This document shows, one piece after another, positions 55,147-64,000 of a stretch of 64,000 nt of DNA; position 1 is the stretch's first letter, and each line of letters begins with the position of its first letter. A program made the position numbers and the translations under genes. The notes beneath the pieces are model-generated. The model was not told where the DNA came from, made no database searches, and saw only the letters and a list, made by a program, of their open reading frames with translations. Source of the stretch: Calliopum simillimum. Taxonomy: Eukaryota; Arthropoda; Insecta; Diptera; Lauxaniidae. The stretch is taken from contig OX638368.1 in the NCBI GenBank assembly GCA_951812925.1, positions 70,156,422 through 70,220,421 of the forward strand, read 5' to 3'.

Positions 55147-56226
55147 TTGAGTACACTTCGAAACAAAAGCATCACTGATTTCCATAATCTTTGCACATCT
55201 ATCGAGAAATCAAACCTTATGACACCTACCCCAATGCTAACCCGTTTACAGCGTGAAAGTAAAAGTTCAAGCACACCGAGGCTATCAAATAGCAAACAAA
55301 ATAGTTTTGTTGCGCAGCAGCTTTCAAACAATAAAAACAACAACAGTCCAAATACACCCAAGTCTTCGCTTAGCATTCCAAAAACATTTGATGCGCTACT
55401 TCTTGCATTGGAGGAAAGACTTAAATTAAATTCGGAAGAAAACCTAAAACAACTTGAGCAACGTCTAAGGGAACATACTACCAGCTTGGTTAAGGGGCTC
55501 ACGGAAGAATTAGCTAGTTTTTACAGTAAATGTGATAAGGAAATCACGTTACTCAAGGAAAAATTTAATGAGAATGATGAAAAAATTAAATGTTTAGAAG
55601 AACAAGTCTCCATTCTTAATGAGCGTTGTGAAAATCTCAACCAGCAGTTGAATGAAGCCGTCAACAACAACAAAAACAACACAAGTGTTGAACATTCTTC
55701 GGATGCTATCCTTTTTGGTATTCCATATTCTGAAGGAGAAAATTTGAAGGGAATTTTTAACACAATTTGCCTTTCTATAAACTTAATGTCACCGCAAATT
55801 AAAAATATTTTTCGTGTTAGACAACGAAATAACTCAAAATCGGCAGTAATTGTAAAATACTATACACCATACGATCGAAACAAGGTGTTGAAGGCTTTTG
55901 GTGTTTATCGTCGGCAATTCAGAAAAGCTGTCAACTTGAGAGAAGCTGGGCTTGACTTTGACAACAATGTCTTCATCCATGAGAGCGTGCCTGCTGATAC
56001 ACGCAAAATACTCCAAGCTGCAATTGTGCACAAGCGCAGTAAGACCATCTATAATGCGTTTGTTCTGCGTGGCTGCGTCTACATTAGGTTGGAGAAAAAT
56101 GGTGCAGAGATACCTATTAATAACATGGATGAGATACCTATTAATAACATGGATGAGATACCTATTAATAACATGGATGAGCTGGAAAATACTATTGCTG
56201 CGATTGGCAGTGATCAAATTACATAA
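55147..56226 (+). CDS. LINE ORF1 protein (coiled-coil nucleic-acid-binding protein)
   Basis: An uninterrupted frame. It opens with TTG at 55147; the first ATG is 55219 (residue 25), and the sequence between looks protein-like, so an original ATG may have mutated to TTG. Residues about 80-175 are a charged, heptad-like coiled coil ('ALEERLKLNSEENLKQLEQR', 'CEENLNQQ'-type), then an RRM-like fold with 'AILFGIPYSEGENLKGIF' and 'IFRVRQRNNSKSAVIVKYYT', then a basic C-terminal part. LINE ORF1 proteins of this kind coat the element RNA. A 24-bp unit is triplicated at 56107-56178 ('EIPINNMD' three times), likely slippage. ORF2 follows about 165 bases later. Confidence 0.8.
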   Translation: MSTLRNKSITDFHNLCTSIEKSNLMTPTPMLTRLQRESKSSSTPRLSNSKQNSFVAQQLSNNKNNNSPNTPKSSLSIPKTFDALLLALEERLKLNSEENLKQLEQRLREHTTSLVKGLTEELASFYSKCDKEITLLKEKFNENDEKIKCLEEQVSILNERCENLNQQLNEAVNNNKNNTSVEHSSDAILFGIPYSEGENLKGIFNTICLSINLMSPQIKNIFRVRQRNNSKSAVIVKYYTPYDRNKVLKAFGVYRRQFRKAVNLREAGLDFDNNVFIHESVPADTRKILQAAIVHKRSKTIYNAFVLRGCVYIRLEKNGAEIPINNMDEIPINNMDEIPINNMDELENTIAAIGSDQIT

Positions 56227-56604
56227 ATTCTTATTATATTTTAAATTATTTAATTTATTATTTAACCCCTTTTACATTAATTATTCATTAATCTCCTATT
56301 TTTACTTTTATAATTTTTTTTCTGCCTTTTCCTGTTTCTCTAATGCTTCTTGCGGTTGTTGTTTTAAGATGAAATTGTCAGTTGTTATGACTGATTCTTT
56401 CTCTGGTAATATTCACCAGGCAATGATTATCGTGTTGTGTAAGCAAAGGTCTGGTTTTAATATGGTGCTTTTTAATGCGAGAAGTCTTAATGACGTTAAG
56501 CTAGACTACGTTAGGGACACCTTTGAAAATTCTGCCGTTGATATTATTTGCATAACAGAAACTTGGTTCCACAAAGATTTAAATCATAGCTGCCCATCTA
56601 GAGT

Positions 56605-57080
56605 AAAATTATAAAAATTTGGCACTCGCATAAAAAGTCGTGGCCCCCATGTAAAATTAATAAAAAAGAAAACATAAATTTTTTAAAATTATTGAAAACA
56701 ACAACCAGCAAAGATTTTTAAATTAACAGTTACTTGTGCGAGTGTTTTTTTTTTCGCAAATCTAAAAATCCTGAAAGTTCATAAAATGATCAAATTTGTT
56801 GTTGTTGTGTGTTGTTGTTTTTTTCTTTTCGATAGGAACCCTTGCGTTTTGTTGCAACAACAAAACATACAGTCCTGTGTGGACGAAAAAACAACAACAA
56901 AACACAGTCTTCTGCGGTCGCAAAAAACAACAACAAAATTTACGCATATGTTGTTGCTGGTGGTCGATCGAATTTCTTCAAAATTTCGCATATACCGTTA
57001 CTTGCGTGTGCGATTTTCATTTTCAAAAATTAAATTTTGCCGTGGCACGTGAGATCAAGTGATTTTCAAATAATGGCACT
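56605..57080. mobile_element. insertion in LINE endonuclease, CAA/TTG repeats
   Basis: Splits the endonuclease between 'HKDLNHSC' and 'GGYDLND'. The edges contain 'ggcactcgcat' (56632) and 'ggcactttgcgatggcacgc' (57074). Inside, (GTT)n-rich and (AAC)n-rich parts mirror each other (56797-56950). The edges are approximate and no target duplication is defined. Confidence 0.55.
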
Positions 57081-59177
57081 TTGCGATGGCACGCGTGGGC
57101 GGCTATGATTTAAATGATTCTATTTTAAATCTAAAAAATGTTAAACTTTTTCGAAATGATCGAACAAGTAAAAGAGGTGGGGGTTGTGCAATCTATTGTA
57201 GAGAAAACTTAAATGTGAAAGTGTTAAGCATGTCTTGTGAATCGGATGTTGAGTTTTTAAATGTCGTCATTTATGATAACATAACTAAAATCTTAGTCTC
57301 TTGTGTGTATAATGCTAGTCGGAACTGTAGTTTGAATCCATTGTTTAATATGTTGTCAGGCTGTGTAATGGACTATGATCATTTTGTTATTTGTGGTGAC
57401 TTCAACATAAATCTTTTGTCCAGTGATCATCTTACTAATTCATTCCTTAGCGATTTAAATGAGATCGGACTCAGTGTCGTTAATACTAATCTGCCGACGC
57501 GCTTTGCTAATAATGCGTGTCCTAGTTTACTTGATGTCTTTGTTGTGTCAGACGTCTCATCTGTTTTCCTTTTCGATCAATTATCATTCATATCTGATCA
57601 TGAATTGATTTTTTGCTCATTAAATGTAACCTTCACTCCTATAGTTAGTAATAATACTTTCTTTTTCCGTGATTATAAATGTATCAATTTTATGTCTTTG
57701 TCCAATGATTTATCCCTTATAAATTGGTCTGAATGTTGGGCACTTAACTCTGTTAATGACAAGTTAGCATTTTTTAATAGCAAAATTTGTGAACTATTTG
57801 ATATACATGTTCCACTGCGTAATCGTCGTGTTCCCAATGTAAGCTGTCCCTGGCTTACAGGTCATGTAAAACTGGCTATTAAAAAACGTCATAGAACATA
57901 CAATACGTGGAAAAGAAGCCCCACTGCAACTAACTGGGAAGTGCACAGAAGGGCAAGAAATTTAGCCAACACAGCTGTTAAACAAGCTAAACGTCAGTTT
58001 TTTATGCAGAAACTTAGTCCTTCTCAGTCCTCCAAAGTACTTTGGAGCAATTTAAAGCAGATCGGTATCTGCAATAAGTCATCACTTGAATGTCAGATTG
58101 ATCCAGATCAAATTAACCATTATTTTGTATCTGCTTCTGCGACAGCAACTACTTTAGTTAGCAATTTTGAAAGGGATGCTAATCAAAATTTCCCTGATCT
58201 TTTTGAATTCAGTGGTGTAGGTGAGTCTGACGTCGTTTTTGCAGTTAATGAGATAAAATCGAATGCAACTGGAGCTCATGCTTCCCTGATGTCTGGAAAG
58301 TAGCGACAATTATTCCTCTCGCTAAAAAGAACAATGCGTGTGAACCATCTGATTTTCGCCCAGTAAGTTTATTGCCATGTGTCTCTAAAGTTTGTGAAGC
58401 TTTAATGGCTGAACAAATTCGCTATCACATCAGTAATTTAAGCTTAATGTCGCCACTTCAATCGGGATTTAGGCCAGGTCATGGTTGTTCCACGGCAATT
58501 GTGAAGATTTTAGATGACATAAGGATGCCATATGACGAAGGAAAGATAACTTGTCTTTGCTTGCTAGACTTCTCGAAAACATTTGACTTGGTAGATCACT
58601 CCATATTATGTGATAAGCTGAAGATGTATTTCGGTTCTTCTGAAAGTGCAGTCCGTCTGTTGTATAGCTACCTAGTAGGCAGAACTCAGAGAGTTAAGAT
58701 TAACACTTGTTACTCGGGATACAAGAGCTTAACCAGTGGAGTACCACAAGGCTCTGTACTTGGCCCGCTTTTGTTTACGATGTTCATAAATGACATTTTT
58801 AATAAGATTCAACCCTGCATGCATATGCTGATGACTTACAGTTGTACTTGTCGAGGCCAATAGGACTTGTTGAAGATTTATGTGCAAGAATAAATGAAGA
58901 TTTAAATACAATTGCCAAATGGGCTGAATCGAATAAACTTAAACTTAACCCACTTAAATCATTTGTTCTACCTATCTCCAAGACAGCGTATTTTACTTCG
59001 GATTTGCCTCAAATTCTGCTTAATGGCGTGGCACTAAAAGTTGTTAACAAAGCCAAAAACTTAGGGTTCTACATAAACTCTTCATTGACTTGTGAAGACC
59101 ACATTAACTAAGTTATTAGCAAAATATTTTATGCTTTGCGTAATTTGAGAAGATCTGCATCTGTTTACGTAGAACGT

Positions 59178-59660
59178 TAACCGTGTGTGTACGGCACAAG
59201 CAAATCGCTGAAAGCGCTGCTGTCGCATTGAACGAAAACCCGAGGTGGGGTTTTCGTTCGATCGCCGCCATCATCATTGATTTTTAACAAGGCACACGAA
59301 TAACACCAAGTTTTCACAATTCACAAAAAAGTATAATTTAAAACCACAGTAAAACACACCAAACATCTTTTAACTATACCACACACATTGAGTTATACCA
59401 CAGTCAACAATTTACGCAACGATTCAACGGGAAAACTCTCAACATAAAATATACATTCAACAAGCGAAACACCAGCAACGTTGGACGGATATAGTTTGAC
59501 CTAAAGGACATCAATGCAGCAGCCCCATCTCCTGCTAGTTCTGCAGCATAGTGTCATCGTTGGACAGCAACGTTGGAATTACTACCTCTAAAATCATAGA
59601 TTTGTATCGTGACATTTTGTGCTTTTTTTGTAGTGAAAAACCTTTTCAGCATCTTTCATA
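59178..59660. mobile_element. insertion in LINE C-terminal region
   Basis: About 480 bases of higher-GC, non-LINE sequence between 'SASVYVER' and 'PVETKRKLVLQL'. It holds a perfect 12-bp hairpin (gaacgaaaaccc / gggttttcgttc, 59230-59259) and 'gtgtgtgtacggcacaagc' near its left edge. Nature unknown. Confidence 0.5.
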
Positions 59661-60382
59661 CCTGTTGAAACAAAACGGAAATTAGTCCTTCAGCTGGTAG
59701 TACCATTAATAACCTATTTCGAAGTCGTTTATAGTAATCTTGACTCTGCATCTTATCATAAACTGTTGGTTGCATTTAATAATGCGGCTCGTTTCATTTA
59801 TAGCAAAACTAGGTATGAGCATATCACGGTATTTGCTAACAAGATTCTTGGGTGTAACATCTTGAACTATATAAAGGCGAGAAACTGTATATTTTTAAAT
59901 AATTTGTTACACTCAAAGACACCTTATTATTTATATGAAAAACTACAGTTTTCCAGGTCAAACAGAAATATAACTCTTATCATTCCTCGCTTTAATTACG
60001 TAAGCAGCAGCAGACTATTCTTTGTAAATGCCACTAGACTATGGAACTCATTGCCAAATACAATCAAAACTGTTTCATCTAAAAACAACTTCAAGCATTT
60101 AATCTTTCAGTACTTCTCCTTATAACCTTTTTTCATTTTTACATTTTATTTTAAATTTACTCTCTTTTTCAGTATTTAAGAATTTAAAAGCTATGTGATA
60201 ACTATTTTTAAGATTGTTGTTATAATTATATTTCGTTGTTATTACTATGAATAAGTGGCATGTTAAAGACTAAGTTCTTCTATGCAAACAATTTAAATCA
60301 ATAAATTAAATTAAATTAAATATTAAAATCTAATAGTCGATTTTTACTAGCCCGCATAAGGAATTTTGACTCTGTGCGACGC

Positions 60383-61370
60383 AGATATTGATGATATTTG
60401 GAATATTGTGGTTGATCGTCGGCAACCAGTTTTTTAGAAATCGCCTGCCTTTATTCCAAAAGCACATCGCCAAGGAATTTCGCGACAGATTTTACTTGCA
60501 CACTTCCATTTTGTTGCACTCAATTATATTTTTTTGCCCTTCCACAAATTTCATCAAGAAATTTCATTTTCATCACTAAAATTTGCTGCTCATGCGTTTT
60601 TCATCGTTTTCGTTATTTTTTTTTTCTTTTAACTACAAAAAACATAAACAAAAACCATACCTTTTAAAAATCTCCATAAATTTAGCCGTGCTGCCATATT
60701 TTTCTATTGTTCATTGTTTTAGTTAAACAAAACACTGTAAATATGAAAGATTGGTTAAACTCATGTCAACATTTTAGTTAACTAATTGAATAATTAATGA
60801 CTGTGAATCCAGACCTTACTGTACATCACATTTTTTTGATAAATGAAATGAAATATGTTTCAAAACAAATTGTGTCTGCTACTTTCGATGCCTAGTCATG
60901 AGTGTTCGGATTTCACAACGTATAAAAAGTTCATTATAATCAGAGGTTAAGGCCCTTTTGCACGGTTTGTAAGTATATACTTAGATTTAATTGTTTGGCA
61001 AAAGTTTAATTTGATTTGAAAAAAAAAAAAAAAACAGAAGAAAATGTTTATTATGAATTTAAAAGAGTTAATTTGATTTGGAAAAGGTTTAGAAGTGGAA
61101 AACCTGTAAGATCTTATACTACTTATTTCCACAGATTACGAAACTTGTCATAAGTTTATGTATGTCATAATACGACACAAACAATTTAAGCTGTTGTAAC
61201 CCAATTACAACCATTATAGATATTTCAGGACGTAATAAATTAGATACAAAAATAAGTTTGATAATGGCTTTTAAATATTTATTCAGTTATCCTAATATTA
61301 ATGTGTAATAACTTTTTTTAAGATATTGTATATTTTTTTTTTTATTGTTTAAAATAATGCATACCTAAAA
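60383..61370. other. AT-rich spacer before GTPBP2-like gene
   Basis: No supported gene. The last part probably holds the 3' UTR of the minus-strand GTPase. Confidence 0.45.
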
Positions 61371-61375
61371 TTTGT

Positions 61376-62538
61376 TTAGCAGATGTGTTTTTTGTTTAAA
61401 GGGAATACTTGAGTTACCACACCAATGCCCTTGCTTGTACCCTCGCGAAAGAGTATGCGCATTCCAGGTCGCACATACTCGGGGTGGCCTACGAATTGAA
61501 ACATAACAGACGCGTTGTCGTTGGTGCCGATTTTTTCGCCACCCATAATTCCACGAATAACTGCGGTTTGCCTTATACTACCAATATGCACTGTTGTTTG
61601 AAAACCAACGTAAATAGCTGTAGCATGAAATAAAACGGACACTTTAGCCTAGAAGAGAATATAAATATCGAATAAACAAATTTCTTATTTACATATTTAT
61701 TGCTTACCTGGAAGAAAAACGTCCCAAAGGGCTGTATGTCTGAATGACCAATGTCACCAAGTAACACCATGCCTCCTCTCAGTGGAGGCAAAACTTGATT
61801 TGGTGTAAACGATAGTGATGCGCTTTGACCAGCACGAACAACTCGACATGGTGCCTTGTTACGATGTATTGTTTGTACAGTTACAGCATGAAAACAGCCA
61901 TCTTGTAGAGGTCCAATTTTCATAGGTATATTTTCAGTAAGCACGCCTTTTGCTAATAGACCACCTACTACAAGTCCCACTTCAGATACTCGAAAAATTT
62001 CGTCAATATGAAATTCACATGGATCTTGCTCTAAACGGTCTTTCTCTGAATTACTTATACCAGGAGATAATACATACAAAAATTTTGTGACTAGATTAAG
62101 TCCAGCTCCAGTTACATTTGAAACACAAAATATTGGCACAATATTTTCAGATACTTGATTTGAGCCTGCCGATATGACTTCATCGGAATTAGTTACCACA
62201 AATGGTACTTTGCGGCATCCAATTGAAGTAAGTAAGCTTTTAAGTTCTTGTACAGTTTGATCTGAGGACGTTATATCTGTTTTAGTGACTACAATAAAGA
62301 AAGGCATATCTAGTGCACGCACAATAGAAAGATGCTCTTTACTTGTTCCACTGCAGCCACCACCTGCCGAAACTACTAGCATTGCATAATGAGGAGAGTA
62401 ACCTGAAAGTGCTTGAACAGTTGTGCGCATGTATCGTCGATGTCCTGCTAAGTCCATAAATGTTACCAGCTTTGTTGATCTATCACTAATCTCTTCAGCA
62501 GTCATCATTTCATTGTATTTATAGTTAATTATATTACC
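61376..62538 (-). CDS. GTPBP2-like GTP-binding protein, last two exons
   Basis: A translational-GTPase relative. The mammalian GTPBP1/2 pair is linked to mRNA surveillance and rescue of stalled ribosomes. Exon 62538-61708 (acceptor TTTTTTCAG, donor GTAAGC) and last exon 61648-61376 (acceptor TTCTAG; stop TAA at 61378-61376) join in frame to 367 residues. Seen: G3 'DLAGH' (29-33), G4 'TKTD' (85-88), then 'DEIFRVSEVGLVVGGLLAKG' of the beta-barrel domain II, and C-terminal 'SVLFHATAIYVGFQTTVHIG' with 'GMRILFREGTSKGIGVVTQV' (domain III). The P-loop G1 and N-terminus are absent and must be in upstream exons beyond about 62540, not found in this window. 'MRMFFQ' at 62556 is intron read-through, not the start. 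Confidence 0.88.
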
Positions 62539-62601
62539 CTGAAAAAACATTCTCATTTTTTAAAAATCACTAAAAATATTACAAATTTTCACCTTAATTC
62601 A

Positions 62602-62943
62602 GGACTATCTAAAAGCCGCTTTAGACTATCTGAGAAGTCATACAGAAACTCTTATGAGTTGTCAAATATAGCAACTCTGATAGTGTGAATGTAAATTTAT
62701 TACACAAATGATTTATCAGAAAACTCAAATGAGTACTTTTGGCATTAGATTTGAATCTATTTGAAAAGAGAAGTCATAGAAGTTTTCAAATTTTTAATTG
62801 TTGTTTGAAAAATAAAAAATTAAAACAATTTGAACAAAATAAATTGAAAACAAAAAAAATTTGACAGTCTCTGATAGAAAATCAAATAGAAAAACATAAG
62901 AAAACTCATGACTTCTCAGATAATCTGAAGTGCTTTTAAGTCA
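62602..62943. mobile_element. MITE in the upstream intron of the GTPBP2-like gene
   Basis: About 50-bp inverted ends: 'gactatctgagaagtcat' (62632) and 'atgacttctcagataatctg' (62908), with outer 'ggactatctaaaagc' / 'gcttttaagtcac'. 342 bp. Confidence 0.7.
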
Positions 62944-64000
62944 CAAATTCAAAATTTTTGAGGAGATAATTTCGTAGCTCTTAAGATTCTTATACAAATC
63001 GAAGAACAAAGAAAGAAAATTTCTGCAAATTAGGAAATGTTCTTGCACGACAGCACGAGTTTGTTCTGATAAAAAAAACCAAATTTAAATTTAGGACTTA
63101 GGTTAGTTCGGTATTAAGGTGACGAAATATTTGTAAAGTTACAATGCTATCAATATGTAGTTTGTAGGGAATTATATACCGGTATTCCCAACCAAAAATC
63201 GATATTGAAAAATGTTGTGCCAAATACCGGCATTTCGGTATTAAAATTGTTCAACCAAAAACTAAAAACTTTACCACTACCTTACAAAAAATAGGAGAAT
63301 TTTTTACACAGTTTTTCCTGTTAAAAAATAAAAATTGCATCCTTCTCACGAAGTAAAAAACAAAAACTACTATACTATACTACTACTACCTATATCTCCA
63401 AAAATAAATCTGGGCGACCCGTTTTTAAAATGTATTAATTTTTTACCTCTAAAACCCTACAACCCCATACAAAATAAAATATTTTTTTACAATTCTCGCG
63501 CTATAATAGAGAATTTTTCTTGTCAACATTTTAAATAACCTGTAAGCAATAAGCCGACTAAAAGTCCACATAAAATTTGGCACAAGCACAAACCTTAGAA
63601 TTGGTATTAGTATTTATTTTTTGTTGAAGCATCGGAGCTGACCACGCTTCAGTTGGGCTTGCTTCGAAAGGGGAGACAGAAGAGTGGGAATGAGGTCGAA
63701 CTACAGAGCTGCAAAAGAGATGTCACGAATAATGATTTGGCCGAATACCGAAAACTGCTCTCAAACAGTCTTAAAAATAAACGAAACTGTGAAGTTAACA
63801 TTTTTGTTCTATCTCATTTGCAAATACTGGCTCATGCGTCCATTTTTCTACTAAAATAATATGAAGGAATTTTCTTTTTTCAAGAAATAAATGTCCTTCC
63901 TGAATAACAAATTGCTTGCTACTTATATAAGTGTAATTTAATAAACAATTATATTCTGTACATAAATCACAGTTGCAAAAATAAACCTGATAGAAGCATG
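62944..64000. other. presumed intron or intergenic DNA, no gene recognised
   Basis: A 'cggtattaa'-rich patch (63110-63240) has several short inverted copies of 'accggtatt'/'aataccgg'. A 68-codon frame at 63653-63859 is more GC-rich than its surroundings but has no recognisable domain. Confidence 0.4.

Larger units (their letters stand above)
56393..60123 (+). pseudogene. LINE ORF2 (endonuclease, reverse transcriptase), interrupted
   Basis: The endonuclease begins 'MVLFNARSLNDVKLDYV' and 'DIICITETWFHKDL' (catalytic Glu), is broken by the insertion at 56605-57080, and resumes at 57095 'VGGYDLNDSIL', 'CGDFNINLL' and 'FISDHELIFC' (Asp-His). The reverse transcriptase: 'KVATIIPLAKKNNACEPSDF', 'LQSGFRPGHGCSTAI', 'LLDFSKTFDLVDHSIL' (motif A), 'SGVPQGSVLGPLLF', then a frameshift near 58815 before 'YADDLQLYLS'. 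Near 58285 a deletion removes about 50 residues before 'DVWK'. The C-terminus is interrupted at 59178-59660 and ends 'FKHLIFQYFSL' at 60123. The largest open piece is 57086-58303. Confidence 0.88.
54628..60333 (+). mobile_element. second LINE (CR1/Jockey-like), full length but interrupted
   Basis: Inserted in the right terminal repeat of the long-TIR transposon: that repeat stops at 'ctaccaaaatatg' (54627) and resumes at 'taatagtcgatttttac' (60334). It has a 5' leader of about 500 bases, ORF1, ORF2 and an A/T-rich tail (repeated 'aaatta', 60303-60320). Two foreign insertions (56605-57080, 59178-59660) and small deletions make it inactive. About 20 bases of target ('ttaatagatatattgaaata') appear lost at the junction. 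Confidence 0.75.
52741..60382. mobile_element. long-TIR DNA transposon, split by later insertions
   Basis: The left terminal repeat (52741-52955) is mirrored in three pieces on the right: 54329-54400, 54538-54627 and 60334-60382. Shared text: 'caaaattccttatgcgggcc', 'ctttagaggttacaagtaaa' type, 'aactaacttctcggtgttgt'. The gaps in the right repeat are a 140-bp insertion and a 5.7-kb LINE. The only coding remains are at 52943-54082. The class cannot be decided without the full transposase. Confidence 0.7.

Noticed and set aside
55834..56217. A 127-codon minus-strand frame
   Set aside because: Antisense shadow of LINE ORF1 including its 24-bp repeat.
54627..60333. Treating 57086-58303 as a stand-alone host gene
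   Set aside because: Its motifs are LINE endonuclease and linker; the ATG lies at the edge of an insertion.
63653..63859. A possible 68-residue protein
   Set aside because: No recognisable domain, splice context or neighbour support; mentioned only as a GC-richer patch.

Overview
The window looks like an AT-rich, transposon-crowded nuclear segment of a fly (Diptera, most likely a higher fly). Evidence: two split conserved animal genes with short or ordinary GT-AG introns, and the interspersed fly-type repeat with a 'gatcaagaatatatatac' block and a 'gggtataaaaa' end. I cannot name the species. There are no operons, no CRISPR array and no clear bacterial or viral block. A 200-base run of N at 19663-19862 is an assembly gap.

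Host genes are few, and both are on the minus strand. ECSIT (33427-34669, two exons, 394 residues) appears intact. The last two exons of a GTPBP2-like GTPase lie at 61376-62538; its upstream exons with the P-loop are not seen and probably lie beyond the window end. Almost everything else is mobile DNA.

Layout: 1-3330, a decayed Penelope-like element with an inverted partial GIY-YIG copy, 36-bp minisatellites, two tRNA-like promoter sequences and a complete hammerhead ribozyme fold. 3990-5546, a pogo-like internally deleted transposon with a zinc-finger tail. 5.7-19.7 kb, fold-back elements, a Helitron-like unit, satellites and the gap. 20.1-21.7 kb, LINE RNase H and hAT relics. 21.8-25.8 kb, fold-back elements, one carrying a captured coding-like piece. 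26.2-27.1 kb, a Ty3/gypsy integrase relic. 27.3-33 kb, hairpins and terminal-inverted-repeat elements. 35.9-45.4 kb, a Jockey-like LINE interrupted by a four-level nest (LINE > GGGCC element > mariner > 107-bp element) and by a 2-kb fold-back. 45.8-52.7 kb, a hAT-like inverted-repeat pair enclosing five fold-back elements, among them a 3.2-kb giant. 52.7-60.4 kb, a long-TIR transposon split by a piggyBac-like element and by a second LINE.

The most valuable feature of the window is that many insertions can be verified internally. The interrupted host is a reading frame, or the opposite arm of a palindrome, or another copy in the window, so the empty site can be read and target duplications established (TA, TTAA, 3-bp AAT/ATT/TAT, 8-bp and 9-bp). 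The best candidate for new biology is the hammerhead ribozyme beside a tRNA-like promoter at the end of the Penelope-like element. Second is a set of short G-rich-terminus elements that share 3-bp A/T target duplications.
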